The notes under the pieces: model-generated
The model's database searches: none
What the model was told of the DNA's origin: nothing
The model's input: only the letters and a program-made list of their open reading frames with translations
Translations under genes and position numbers: made by a program
NCBI RefSeq assembly: GCF_004342425.1
Contig: NZ_SLWQ01000008.1
Coordinates: 124,001 to 188,000 of the forward strand
Reading direction: 5' to 3'
DNA: 64,000 nucleotides
Source of the DNA: Dokdonella fugitiva
GTDB lineage: Bacteria; Pseudomonadota; Gammaproteobacteria; Xanthomonadales; Rhodanobacteraceae
Shown: positions 1-8,815 of the stretch, piece after piece
Numbering within the stretch: position 1 is the stretch's first letter
Layout: every line of letters starts with the position of its first letter

Positions 1-855
1 GCTGATCACCGCCTGGCGTACGTCGTCCGCGGCGAAACGCATCACGAACGCCATCGTCGCGCCGAACGAATGATCGCCACCGACGGCCAGCAGCGGCATC
101 TGCAGGCGCCCGTTCGCCAATGCCGCGCGATTGTCGATCGCGTCCTGGTCGAACGCGGCGAACTGGCGGAAGCCGGCGTGCATGCGGCCCGGCTGCGCGT
201 ACAGCGTTGCGTAGTGGCGACGCGCCGCCTCGGGGAAGTGCGCCGGATCGGCCGAGAATTCGTTCCAGAAGCGATCGAGGTAGATGCGCTCGCGCCCGGC
301 CACCAGGCGCTCCATGTCGGGACCGCCGAAGCGGAAGTGCCACAGCAGCGGATTCTTCAGGATCTCGTCCCACGGGCCCACGCCGGGCACGGGCGCATCC
401 ATCACCACGAGGCGCGCGGTGCGTCCCGGATGACTCATCGCGAACGCGAACGCGACCATGTTGCCGATGTCGTGCGCGACGACATCGGCGCGATCGACAT
501 GCAAGGCGTCCATCACGCCGGCGATGTCCTCGGCCTGGTTCTTCTTGCCGAAGCCGTCCAGCGCGGTCGCGGAGAGCCCCATGCCGCGCAGATCCGGTAC
601 CAGCACGGTGTGGTCGCGCGCGAGTTCCGCGGCGAGCGGCGCCCACATGTCGCCGGTTTCGCCATAGCCGTGCAGCAGCACGACCGCCGGGCCCGAGCCG
701 CCGACGCGCACATGCAGGGTCGTTCCATTGCTGGCGATGTCCTGCGTGCGAAAGCCGGCGGGAAACTCGAACGTACCCGCCCATGAAGGTGCGGCGGACG
801 CGACGACCGCGCCGACGAGCCAAATGAATCCACACAGCGAATTGCGAATGCCCAT
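1..855 (-). CDS. Secreted alpha/beta hydrolase, epoxide hydrolase/haloalkane dehalogenase type (partial)
   Basis: Hydrolase of the alpha/beta fold, probably exported. It runs off the left edge, so the C-terminus with the catalytic His is not seen; 285 codons are visible. Residues 1-26 look like a signal peptide. The oxyanion-side motif LLHGYGETGDMW is at about 60-71, and the nucleophile elbow is VVAHDIGNMVAFA with Asp129 as nucleophile. An Asp in place of Ser is the hallmark of epoxide hydrolases and haloalkane dehalogenases, so an esterase role is less likely. The ATG at 853-855 was chosen because it gives the complete signal peptide. The substrate cannot be told from sequence. It is separated from the sensor kinase by about 150 bases and shares its strand. 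Confidence 0.85.
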   Translation of the reverse strand, partial: MGIRNSLCGFIWLVGAVVASAAPSWAGTFEFPAGFRTQDIASNGTTLHVRVGGSGPAVVLLHGYGETGDMWAPLAAELARDHTVLVPDLRGMGLSATALDGFGKKNQAEDIAGVMDALHVDRADVVAHDIGNMVAFAFAMSHPGRTARLVVMDAPVPGVGPWDEILKNPLLWHFRFGGPDMERLVAGRERIYLDRFWNEFSADPAHFPEAARRHYATLYAQPGRMHAGFRQFAAFDQDAIDNRAALANGRLQMPLLAVGGDHSFGATMAFVMRFAADDVRQAVIS

Positions 856-1006
856 GACGCCTGCTCCTCTGGCCAGTGACGTGCGCTGCGCGCGAAGCGG
901 AACGTCGCGCGAAGCTCGTCGCAGAGGGTAGGAAGACGGCCGCGACGGCGCGCCCTGCATCGCAAGGAGTGGCGACCTGCAGTTTTCTACAGGGACGCGC
1001 GGTGCA

Positions 1007-4000
1007 TCACTCGTGACGGGCGTCGCGACCCCGAAGGCGCCGCCACCTGCCGCGCAGGCCGCGCGGTCGCGCGCCGCTGCCGCGGTAGGCCGCCGCAGCG
1101 GGAACGACGAGCGTCACCTCGGTTCCCACCGCCGCCGCGCGCTCGATCCGCAGCTGCGCGCCGATCCGCGCCGCGCGTTCGCGCATGCCTTCGACGCCGA
1201 AATGGCCCGGGCGGCTCACCGGATCGAAGCCGATGCCGTCGTCGCGCACGACGATGCGCAGGTCGCCCGGATAGGCGAGGCCGACGTCGAGCTGCGTGCC
1301 CCGCGAATGCGCGCACGCGTTGCGGATGGCTTCATAGCCGATGCGATAGATCTCGTCGCGCACGATCGGGTGCATCTCCCGTGGCGCGCCCAGCACCTCG
1401 AAGCGCAATTGCATGCCTGCGCGCGCGCAGCATTCGTCGGCGGCGCGACGCAGGCTCGCGGCGAGGTCGTTGGTCTGCGTCGTCGAAGCACGCAGCGTGT
1501 GCAGCGCCTCGCGCCCTTCCCTCACGGCAGCACCGAGCCACTCCGACAGGCGCCCCATCGCGTGTGCCATGCGCTCCTTGTCGTCGACGTGGTCGAGGGC
1601 ATCGTCAGCGACCATCTTGCTGCTCTGGATCGTCTGCAGCAGCGTGTCGTGCAGTTCGCGCGCGAGGCGCGTGCGCTCGGCGAGGCGTTCGTCGAAACGC
1701 GCCTTGAGCGCGGTGGCGACCCGGCGCACGCGCATGCGATAGAGCGCCGCGAGGATGGCCATGCCGGCCAGCACGCCGAGCAGTCGCACCTGCGGCATCT
1801 GGTGCCACGTCGCATCGACGCGCAACGACAGCGGTTCGGCCTCGGTCCACGACACGCCATCGCTGCTCGCGGCGACACGAAACCGGTACGTCGCCGGCGG
1901 CAGGTCGCTGTAGAACGCCTGGCGCCGCGCGCCGGCCTCGTTCCAGTCGTCGTCGCGCCCTTCGAGCCGATAGCGGAAGCGCGCACGCTGCGGCACGCCG
2001 AGGCCCGCCGCGGTGTAGTCGATCCGCACCTCGCGCGGATTGGGCGGAAGCGCGATATCCAGGCCGCTGCCGAAATCGCGTCGATCGGCGCCCGTGTTCT
2101 CTATCAGCACCTGCATGGCGGGCGCCGGGGTGCGCCGGAGTTCCGCCGGATCGAGCATTTGCAGGTTCACCGAATTGCCGAGCCAGAGCCTGCCGTCCGG
2201 CGCGAGCGACAACGCGCGAAACGCGGGCCGGCCGACGCGGACGCCGTCGAGCGCATCGAGGACGCGCGGCGTCACGACGGTGCTGCCGTCCGCCCACCAG
2301 CGATCGAGGTCGGCTGCCGCGATGCGCAGCAGGCCGCACTCGGTGAATACCCACAGATCGCCGGCGTCGTCGAACGCCAGTTCCGTGGAGAACTCGCACG
2401 GCAGGCCGTTCTGCGCACCGAGCACGCGCTGCCTGCCGTCATGCCAGCCGAATACGCCGGCATCGGTGGCGAACAGCAAGGCGCCGCTGCCACTCGTGAC
2501 GGCCTGGCGCATGCGATGGGCCTTGCGTGCGAGCGTGAACCGGTCGACCGTGCCGTCGTGGAAATGCGCGAGCGCGCCGTCCGCGGAAGCGGCCCATACG
2601 CCGGCGATCCGGTCCGCCGTGAGCGTGGCGGCGCCGACCGCGAATTCCTCCTGCACGCGGCGGTCGCGGATGCGCACGAGCTTCTTCTGGAAGCGCGCCC
2701 AGACATTTCCCTGCCGATCCTCGGCGAGCGACGCGATCGGTCCCATCGGTTGGCCATCCGCCGCATTCACGGGCGTGAAGCGACCGTCGTCGAACACGGT
2801 CAGGCCGGCGTCGATGCCGATCCATACCTGGCCCACGTGGTCTTCGAGCATCGACGTCACCTGGTGTCCGGGCAGGCCCGCGCCGGCCTTGTACGACGTG
2901 AACACGCCGTGGTCGAGGATGTCGAGTGCATTGCTGGAGCCGGCCCATACACGCCCGTCACGCGTGGCGAGGACCGAGTCGGCTTCATCGGAACTGCGCC
3001 CTTCGCGCTTGGAGAACGTCGACACCGGCAGGTCGCGGAAGCGGTCGACACCCTCCGAGGTCGATACCCACAGGTCGCCGGCGGCGTCTTCGAAAAACCA
3101 GTAGATGCAATCGCTGGACAATCCATCCACCGCGCGGATGTGATCCACCTTGTCGCCGCGAATGCGATAGATGCCGTCGTCCAGCGTGCCGACCCAGAGC
3201 ACGCCGGCGCGATCCGCGAACAAGGCCTGTACGGAGACCTCCGAACCCCGCAACGGTACCTCCACGGGCTTGACGGCATCGCCCTCCACCCGCTGCAGGC
3301 CGAGTCCTTGCCCGCGCGCGTCGACGCCGACCCATGGCGTGCCGCCGGCCATGGCGAAGACGATGCGGCCCGGTGTCGCGGCTTCGATCTTCGCCGGGAC
3401 GGGCAAGACCTGCGCTTGCGTTCCCTTCCGCCAGCGCGCGACCGACCATTCGGTCGCGAACCAGAACGCGCCTGCGGCGTCCTCGTACAACGAGCCGGCG
3501 CCGACTTCGCCATGGCTGAAAACGATGCCGTCCTCGCGCGCGAAACACCGCGCGGAATCCGCCTCGACGGAACACAACGACAGGTGCCGCGAACCGTCGC
3601 GGTTTCCCTCGATCGTGGCCCATATCGTCCCGCTACGGTCTTCGAGCAGCGAGCTCGGTGCACCCATGCCGGGAATGGTCGTGAGCACATTGCCGTGCCA
3701 GTGGCTGAGTCCCTGCGTGCTGGCGATCCACAAGCTGCCATCGCGCACTCCGTGCAGCGCCGTGATGAACTTCGCCGGCAACGGCGTGGTGGAGAGGCGA
3801 TCGAGCGGGGTGAAGCGCACGCCGTCGAAACGCAGCACGCCCGCCTGCGTTCCGATCCACAGGTAACCGTCGCGGGTCTGCGCGATCGGGTAGGCCGGGG
3901 CCGGCAGCTCGCCATCGCGCAGGCGCCAGGCCACATGGCCGTACTGGGACAACAGGCGCTCGGGGTCGAGTGCCCACGCGTTCGATGAAGGCGTGAGTTG

Positions 4001-4117
4001 CGCGACGGCGAGCATCACCACCAGGCTTGCGGCGCGACACGCGCGTTCCCGGCCCCGGAATCTTCGCCCACGTGTCCGATCCATCCGATGGCTCCGTACG
4101 TATGGCGACCGAGGCAC
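1007..4117 (-). CDS. Two-component sensor histidine kinase with extracytoplasmic beta-propeller
   Basis: Membrane sensor kinase of 1036 residues. An N-terminal export signal (about 30-50) leads into many propeller repeats of the type DGYLWIGTQAGVLRFDG (about 55-690), then a Y_Y_Y domain (about 690-765), one transmembrane helix (777-793), a HisKA_3 dimerisation domain with phospho-acceptor His823 in RELHDTLLQ, and a HATPase domain with an N box around EAIRNACAHS and the glycine box DDGIGFD. This is the architecture of periplasmic-propeller kinases related to hybrid polysaccharide sensors; the ligand is unknown. The GTG at 4117 lies 2 bases past the stop of the LuxR-type regulator, so the two are co-transcribed partners. 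An in-frame ATG at 4084 (residue 12) is an equally good start. Confidence 0.93.
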   Translation of the reverse strand: MPRSPYVRSHRMDRTRGRRFRGRERACRAASLVVMLAVAQLTPSSNAWALDPERLLSQYGHVAWRLRDGELPAPAYPIAQTRDGYLWIGTQAGVLRFDGVRFTPLDRLSTTPLPAKFITALHGVRDGSLWIASTQGLSHWHGNVLTTIPGMGAPSSLLEDRSGTIWATIEGNRDGSRHLSLCSVEADSARCFAREDGIVFSHGEVGAGSLYEDAAGAFWFATEWSVARWRKGTQAQVLPVPAKIEAATPGRIVFAMAGGTPWVGVDARGQGLGLQRVEGDAVKPVEVPLRGSEVSVQALFADRAGVLWVGTLDDGIYRIRGDKVDHIRAVDGLSSDCIYWFFEDAAGDLWVSTSEGVDRFRDLPVSTFSKREGRSSDEADSVLATRDGRVWAGSSNALDILDHGVFTSYKAGAGLPGHQVTSMLEDHVGQVWIGIDAGLTVFDDGRFTPVNAADGQPMGPIASLAEDRQGNVWARFQKKLVRIRDRRVQEEFAVGAATLTADRIAGVWAASADGALAHFHDGTVDRFTLARKAHRMRQAVTSGSGALLFATDAGVFGWHDGRQRVLGAQNGLPCEFSTELAFDDAGDLWVFTECGLLRIAAADLDRWWADGSTVVTPRVLDALDGVRVGRPAFRALSLAPDGRLWLGNSVNLQMLDPAELRRTPAPAMQVLIENTGADRRDFGSGLDIALPPNPREVRIDYTAAGLGVPQRARFRYRLEGRDDDWNEAGARRQAFYSDLPPATYRFRVAASSDGVSWTEAEPLSLRVDATWHQMPQVRLLGVLAGMAILAALYRMRVRRVATALKARFDERLAERTRLARELHDTLLQTIQSSKMVADDALDHVDDKERMAHAMGRLSEWLGAAVREGREALHTLRASTTQTNDLAASLRRAADECCARAGMQLRFEVLGAPREMHPIVRDEIYRIGYEAIRNACAHSRGTQLDVGLAYPGDLRIVVRDDGIGFDPVSRPGHFGVEGMRERAARIGAQLRIERAAAVGTEVTLVVPAAAAYRGSGARPRGLRGRWRRLRGRDARHE

Positions 4118-4119
4118 GC

Positions 4120-4752
4120 CTACAGTTCGATGAGTCCGCGCTTGAGCGCGATGACGACCGCGTGCGTGCGATCGTTCGCCTGCAGCTTGTCGAGCAGGTT
4201 CCGGATGTGGAAGTTGATCGTGGTTTCGGAAATGGCGAGGCGATCGGCGATCTGCTTGTTGCGCAAGCCGCCGCCGATCAGCTGCAACACTTCGAATTCG
4301 CGCGGAGTCAGGTCGTCGTCGCCGAGGTGCTCCGCCAGCCGCGCGGCCACCTCCGCGGGGACGCGCTTCTTGCCGTCGTGCACGCAGCGGATGATTTCGA
4401 GCAATTCGTTCCTCGGCATGCTCTTGAGCACGTACGCCGCGGCGCCGGCGCGCAACGCGCGCTGGATCTCGCCGTCGGAGTCCGACGTGGTGAGCATGAT
4501 GATGCGTGCATCGGGGAATTCACCCCTGATGGCGACCAGCGCATCGATGCCGTTGACGCCCGGCAGGCGCACGTCCATCAGCGTCACGTCCGGTCGGTGG
4601 GTGCGATAGCCGGCGATCGCTTCGGCCGCGTTCGCGGCCTGCGCAACGATGCGCATGTCCGGCAGCGCGTCGATGATCATGGCGAGGCCTTCCCGGAAAA
4701 CGGGGTGGTCCTCGACGCTCAGGATGTGGATCACTGACGTACGCCCCTGCAA
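4120..4752 (-). CDS. LuxR/NarL-family response regulator
   Basis: Cytoplasmic DNA-binding response regulator, 210 residues. The receiver domain (about 8-122) carries the acidic pair in SVEDHP, phospho-acceptor Asp60 in VTLMDVRLPG, Thr/Ser in LTTSDS and Lys110 in YVLKS. A LuxR-type helix-turn-helix follows (about 145-208: LTPREFEVLQLIGGGLRNKQ). It sits directly upstream of the HisKA_3 kinase, its expected phospho-donor. The frame opens with TTG at 4752; a GTG at 4734 (residue 7, just before IHILSV) is an alternative start. Only 33 bases separate it from rlmH upstream, so it may be read as part of the rsfS-rlmH transcript. Confidence 0.93.
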   Translation of the reverse strand: MQGRTSVIHILSVEDHPVFREGLAMIIDALPDMRIVAQAANAAEAIAGYRTHRPDVTLMDVRLPGVNGIDALVAIRGEFPDARIIMLTTSDSDGEIQRALRAGAAAYVLKSMPRNELLEIIRCVHDGKKRVPAEVAARLAEHLGDDDLTPREFEVLQLIGGGLRNKQIADRLAISETTINFHIRNLLDKLQANDRTHAVVIALKRGLIEL

Positions 4753-4785
4753 CGCGCGGCGCGCCGGAACCGGCGTACGTTACCA

Positions 4786-5256
4786 TTACGCGCGGTGGTA
4801 CGGATGCCCCGCGCTGATCGACACCGCGCGATACAACTGCTCGACGACGACGAGTCGCACGAGCATGTGCGGCAGGGTGAGCGGGCCGAGCGACCAGGCC
4901 TGGTTCGCGCGCGCGAGCACGTCGGCGGCGTGGCCGTCGGGACCGCCGATGAGCAGGGCGAGGTCGCGGCCATGCATGCGCCAGGCGTCGAGTTGCTGCG
5001 CGAGCTGTTCGCTCGTCCACGGCTTGCCGCGACCGTCGAGGGCGACCACGTGCGCGTCCTTCGGCAGCGCGGCGAGCACGGCGGCGCCTTCGTCGGCGAT
5101 CGCGCGCGCGGGGTCGCGGCCCTTGCCGCGGTTGCCGAGCTCGATCTCGACGAGTTCGAGCGGCAGGTCACGCGAAAGGCGCTTGCGGTATTCCGCGACG
5201 CCGTCGGCGACCCAGGCGGGCATGCGTTCGCCGACGGAGATGAGGCGGGCTTTCAT
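4786..5256 (-). CDS. rlmH: 23S rRNA pseudouridine-1915 N3-methyltransferase RlmH
   Basis: SPOUT-class methyltransferase that N3-methylates pseudouridine 1915 in helix 69 of 23S rRNA in assembled 70S ribosomes. It is 156 residues, the normal family length, starting MKARLISVGERMPAWV at the ATG at 5254-5256. The SAM-binding knot motif is seen in LALLIGGPDGHAADVLARA, followed by the conserved C-terminal run LPHMLVRLVVVEQLYRA and the ending HPYHRA. It follows rsfS by 83 bases on the same strand, as in most proteobacteria; a REP-like palindrome lies in that gap. Confidence 0.97.
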   Translation of the reverse strand: MKARLISVGERMPAWVADGVAEYRKRLSRDLPLELVEIELGNRGKGRDPARAIADEGAAVLAALPKDAHVVALDGRGKPWTSEQLAQQLDAWRMHGRDLALLIGGPDGHAADVLARANQAWSLGPLTLPHMLVRLVVVEQLYRAVSISAGHPYHRA

Positions 5257-5291
5257 CGCTGGACGAAGGCGTGTGGCCGTTGGCGGTGGAG

Positions 5292-5318
5292 CATCGCGGC
5301 CGAAGCCGCTCCTGCACA
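5292..5318. repeat. REP-like palindrome between rsfS and rlmH
   Basis: Read on the minus strand this is TGTGCAGGAGCGGCTTCGGC followed by CGCGATG. Its core GGAGCGGCTTCGGCCGCGA is an imperfect palindrome of the kind scattered between genes in Xanthomonadales and pseudomonads. Related copies are at 11911-11934 and, more diverged, in the pair at 19354-19486. Confidence 0.6.
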
Positions 5319-5339
5319 GTGATGATGCCCCTGCCAGGA

Positions 5340-5969
5340 TCAGCCCGCGAGCATTTCCGGTTGGCTGTCGCCGACGGTCCACAGTCGCTCGAGGCCGTAG
5401 AACTCGCGCGTGCGCGGCAGCATCACGTGCACGATCACGTCGCCGAGGTCGACCAGCACCCATTCGGCTTCGCGCTGGCCTTCGACGCCGATCGGCGGGT
5501 TGCCGGCCTGCTTGGCCTTCTTCACGACTTCGTCGGCAATCGACTTCACATGGCGCGACGAGGTGCCGCTCGCGATCACGAGCAGGTCGGTGACGCCGCT
5601 CTTGCCGCGCACGTCGATTTCGGCGATGTCCTTCGCCTTGAGGTCGTCGAGCGCATCGAGCACGACCTTGCGCAGGCGCGCGGCCGCATCGAGCACCTTG
5701 GCGACTTTCGGCTTCGCCGCCTTGCCCGGGCCCGCCTTGGCGGCGGCTTTCGCGCTCGGCAGCCGGGGCGTTGCAGCCCGTTTCGTCGCAGCGGCCTTCT
5801 TCGGCGGCGACTTCTTCGCGGGAGCCTTCTTTGCCGGGCCCTTGGTGGCGGGCGCCTTCTTCGCCGGCGACTTCGTCGCGGCGGCGGACTTGCTGCGCGA
5901 TGCAGGGGCCTTGGCGGCCTTGGGGGTTCCGGCCTTGCGCGGCCGGGCGCGCGTTTCCGACGTAGCCAA
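5340..5969 (-). CDS. rsfS: Ribosome silencing factor RsfS with long Lys/Ala/Pro tail
   Basis: RsfS binds ribosomal protein uL14 and blocks 30S-50S joining when translation must be throttled. The core domain (about 97-200: [20 protein letters not shown], then [20 protein letters not shown]) is typical. Before it lies a low-complexity tail of about 95 residues built on PAKKAPA-like repeats, which usual RsfS proteins (about 105-130 residues) lack. I chose the TTG at 5967-5969 because AAGAGGT sits 9 bases ahead of it; a GTG at 6002 would add 11 residues and has no such site. It is first in the rsfS-rlmH pair; nadD and holA, the usual upstream partners, are about 4 kb away. Confidence 0.94.
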   Translation of the reverse strand: MATSETRARPRKAGTPKAAKAPASRSKSAAATKSPAKKAPATKGPAKKAPAKKSPPKKAAATKRAATPRLPSAKAAAKAGPGKAAKPKVAKVLDAAARLRKVVLDALDDLKAKDIAEIDVRGKSGVTDLLVIASGTSSRHVKSIADEVVKKAKQAGNPPIGVEGQREAEWVLVDLGDVIVHVMLPRTREFYGLERLWTVGDSQPEMLAG

Positions 5970-6225
5970 GTGGACGTGACCTCTTCGTGATCCGGGCGCC
6001 ACCAGCGGCGCGGCCGCAGTATAGGCGCAATCAGTCGCAGGCGCCTGCGCAACCGGTTGGGGGGCGCCCGCATGTGACGGTCGAGCCGGCGCCTGCAGGC
6101 ACGAATCCGAGGCGCGTTCATCCGGCGCCCAGGTACGCGAGCCAGCTCATGCGTGCCGCGCGGGCAGCGAACACGGTGCGGTACACTAAGCCGCCCCCTC
6201 CTCGCGGCGCGGCCGCTGCAAGCGC

Positions 6226-8235
6226 ATGTCGAACGCCGACCGCGAAACCACCACTACGCCTCCCCCGTTCCGCGACCTCGGCCTGGCCGCGCCGCTGCTT
6301 GCCGCGCTCGACGAGGTTGGTTACGAAACGCCGTCGCCGATCCAGGCCGCGACGATCCCGCCGCTGCTCGAAGGCCGCGACGTGCTCGGCCAGGCACAGA
6401 CCGGCACCGGCAAGACGGCCGCGTTCGCGCTGCCGGTGCTCTCGCGCATCGACCTTGCGAAGACCAGGCCGCAGGCGCTCGTGCTCGCGCCGACGCGCGA
6501 ACTCGCGATCCAGGTCGCCGAGGCGTTCCAGCGCTACGCGGCGCAGTTGCCCGGCTTCCACGTGCTGCCGATCTACGGCGGGCAGAGCTACGGCCCGCAG
6601 CTCGGCGGGCTCAAGCGCGGGGTGCACGTCGTCGTCGGCACGCCGGGACGCGTGATCGACCATCTCGAGCGCGGTTCGCTCGACCTGTCGCAGCTCACCA
6701 CGCTCGTGCTCGACGAAGCGGACGAGATGCTGCGCATGGGCTTCATCGACGACGTCGAGAAGGTGCTGCAGAAGACGCCCGAGACGCGCCAGGTCGCGCT
6801 GTTCTCGGCGACGATGCCGCCGCCGATCCGGCGCATCGCCCAGACCTACCTGCGCGAGCCGGTCGAAGTGCGCATCGCCGCGAAGACGACCACCGCGGCG
6901 AACATCCGCCAGCGCTACTGGTACGTGAGCGGCGTGCAGAAACTCGACGCGCTCACGCGCATCCTCGAGGCCGAGCCGTTCGAGGCGATGATCATCTTCG
7001 CGCGCACCAAGTCCGCGACGGAGGAACTCGCCGGCAAGCTCAAGGCGCGCGGTTTCGACGCGGCCGCGATCAACGGCGACGTCGTCCAGGCGCAACGCGA
7101 GCGGCTGATCCAGCAGCTCAAGGACGGCAAGCTCGACATCCTCGTCGCGACCGACGTCGCCGCGCGCGGCCTCGACGTCGAGCGCATCAGCCACGTGCTC
7201 AACTACGACATCCCGACCGACACCGAAGCCTACGTGCACCGCATCGGCCGCACCGGCCGCGCCGGGCGCAGCGGCGAGGCGATCCTGTTCGTCGCGCCGC
7301 GCGAGAAGCGCATGCTGATGGCGATCGAGCGCGCCACGCGCCAGCCGATCGCCGAGATGCAGTTGCCGAGCGTCGAGGCGGTCAACGACCAGCGCATCAC
7401 CAAGTTCAAGCAGCGCATCGCCGACGCGCTCGGCAGCGACGACCTCGGCGTGTTCCGCCAGCTGGTCGAGGCGTTCGAGCAGGAGCACAACGTGCCTGCG
7501 GTCGAGATTGCGGCCGCGCTCGCGCGGCTCGTGCAGGGCGACCAGCCGTTGCTGCTGGCGCCGCCGCCGCGGATGGAGCGCGCGTTCGAACGCGGCAGCC
7601 GCGAACGCGCGCCGCGCGACGCGCGTTCCGAACGCGAGCATCGCCGCGATGGGGAGTCGACGAAACCGCGCGCGGGCGCATTGCGTCCCGGCGACGATCG
7701 TGCAGCACCGCGCGACACGCGCGAGCATCGCCGGCACGACGAGCGGCCGGCGCGCGACCATGGCGACGCGCACGCGCCGCGTGAAGCGCGCGGCGAGCGC
7801 CCTGCACCACGCGCGGAACGCGAGGCCGCGCCCCGCCGCGCGCCGCGTGAAGCCGGCTCGCACGTGCCCGAGGAAGGGTTCGAGACGTTCCGCATCGAGG
7901 TCGGCCACGACCACGGCGTGAAGCCGGGCAACATCGTCGGCGCGATCGCCAACGAGGCCGGTCTCGACAGCAAGCACATCGGCCGCGTCGACATCCACGA
8001 CGACCACAGCTTCGTCGACCTGCCCGCGGGCATGCCCGCGGAGATATTCAGGCATCTCAAGAAGGTGTGGGTGTCCGGGCAGCAGCTGCGCATCACGCGT
8101 GGCGGCGAGGGCGACGGCGAACACGCGCGCAAGCCGAAGCCACGCAAGCCGCCGTCGTTCGGGCGCAGCGGCTTCGCGCCACCGAAGCGCCACGACGCGC
8201 ACAGGGGCCACGATGCGAAGCGGCGGCCCAAGTGA
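6226..8235 (+). CDS. deaD: DEAD-box RNA helicase, DeaD/CsdA type
   Basis: ATP-dependent RNA helicase, 669 residues, for ribosome assembly and RNA turnover. The helicase core shows the Q motif (ETPSPIQ, about 34-40), Walker A GQAQTGTGKT with Lys63, PTRELA, GTPGR, DEAD at 163-166, SAT at 194-196 and HRIGRTGRAGR near 340. After the core comes an Arg-rich disordered stretch (about 450-540), then a DbpA-type RNA-binding domain (about 545-625: FETFRIEVGHDHGVKPGNIV) and a short basic tail. The DbpA domain separates it from RhlE-type helicases. A cold-shock role is known for the family but not visible here. The acetyltransferase gene overlaps its last 23 bases. Confidence 0.95.
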   Translation: MSNADRETTTTPPPFRDLGLAAPLLAALDEVGYETPSPIQAATIPPLLEGRDVLGQAQTGTGKTAAFALPVLSRIDLAKTRPQALVLAPTRELAIQVAEAFQRYAAQLPGFHVLPIYGGQSYGPQLGGLKRGVHVVVGTPGRVIDHLERGSLDLSQLTTLVLDEADEMLRMGFIDDVEKVLQKTPETRQVALFSATMPPPIRRIAQTYLREPVEVRIAAKTTTAANIRQRYWYVSGVQKLDALTRILEAEPFEAMIIFARTKSATEELAGKLKARGFDAAAINGDVVQAQRERLIQQLKDGKLDILVATDVAARGLDVERISHVLNYDIPTDTEAYVHRIGRTGRAGRSGEAILFVAPREKRMLMAIERATRQPIAEMQLPSVEAVNDQRITKFKQRIADALGSDDLGVFRQLVEAFEQEHNVPAVEIAAALARLVQGDQPLLLAPPPRMERAFERGSRERAPRDARSEREHRRDGESTKPRAGALRPGDDRAAPRDTREHRRHDERPARDHGDAHAPREARGERPAPRAEREAAPRRAPREAGSHVPEEGFETFRIEVGHDHGVKPGNIVGAIANEAGLDSKHIGRVDIHDDHSFVDLPAGMPAEIFRHLKKVWVSGQQLRITRGGEGDGEHARKPKPRKPPSFGRSGFAPPKRHDAHRGHDAKRRPK

Positions 8236-8737
8236 GCCTCCGGCCGCCGCGCTGATCCGCCGCGCGACGCGCGCCGATGCGGCGGCAATCGCGGCGGTCT
8301 ACGACCACTACGTGCGCTCGACCCACGTCACGTTCGAAGAAGCGGGCGTCGACGCGCACGAGATGGAAAGGCGCATCGCCGACGTCGAAGCGCGCGGCCT
8401 GCCCTGGCTCGTCAGCGAGTGCGATGGCGAGGTCGCCGGCTATGCGTACGCGGGGCCATGGAAGGCACGCAGCGCGTACCGCCACACGGTCGAAAGCACG
8501 ATCTACCTCGCGCACGGGCGCACCGGGCGCGGCCTCGGCCTGCCGCTCTGCCGCGCGCTCATCGAGGCACTGCACGCGTGCGGCGCGCACGCCGTCATCG
8601 GCGGCATCGCGTTGCCGAACGCGGCCAGCATCGCGCTGCACGAAAAGGCCGGGTTCCATGCGATCGGCCGCTTCGCCGAGGTGGGTCGCAAGTTCGACCG
8701 CTGGATCGACGTCGGCTACTGGCAGCGCCTGTTGTAA
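8213..8737 (+). CDS. GNAT acetyltransferase, phosphinothricin-acetyltransferase-like
   Basis: Predicted N-acetyltransferase of 174 residues using acetyl-CoA. It has the Pat/YncA-type opening (LIRRATRADAAAIAAVYDHY), the acetyl-CoA loop in HGRTGRGLGLPLCRALIE, and the late motif ALPNAASIALHEKAGF. Relatives act on phosphinothricin, methionine sulfone or other small amines; the true substrate cannot be inferred. The ATG at 8213 was chosen because AGGGGC precedes it; it overlaps deaD by 23 bases, so translation is probably coupled. A longer in-frame opening to 8099 exists but lies wholly inside the deaD tail and has biased composition. Confidence 0.88.
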   Translation: MRSGGPSEPPAAALIRRATRADAAAIAAVYDHYVRSTHVTFEEAGVDAHEMERRIADVEARGLPWLVSECDGEVAGYAYAGPWKARSAYRHTVESTIYLAHGRTGRGLGLPLCRALIEALHACGAHAVIGGIALPNAASIALHEKAGFHAIGRFAEVGRKFDRWIDVGYWQRLL

Positions 8738-8815
8738 AGGGATGGCGCCGCTGCAACCGGGCGCCGCGCACGCGGTACCCACTCCACGATGGTTCCCCGC
8801 TTCGTGGAGACAGCC

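Noticed and set aside
1013..3988. 991-codon frame antisense to the sensor kinase
   Set aside because: No recognisable domain; the kinase on the other strand has all expected motifs.
6118..8211. 697-codon open frame antisense to deaD
   Set aside because: Composition is Arg/Ala/Asp-rich with no family signature, and it mirrors the high GC codon positions of a clear helicase gene; a shadow frame.
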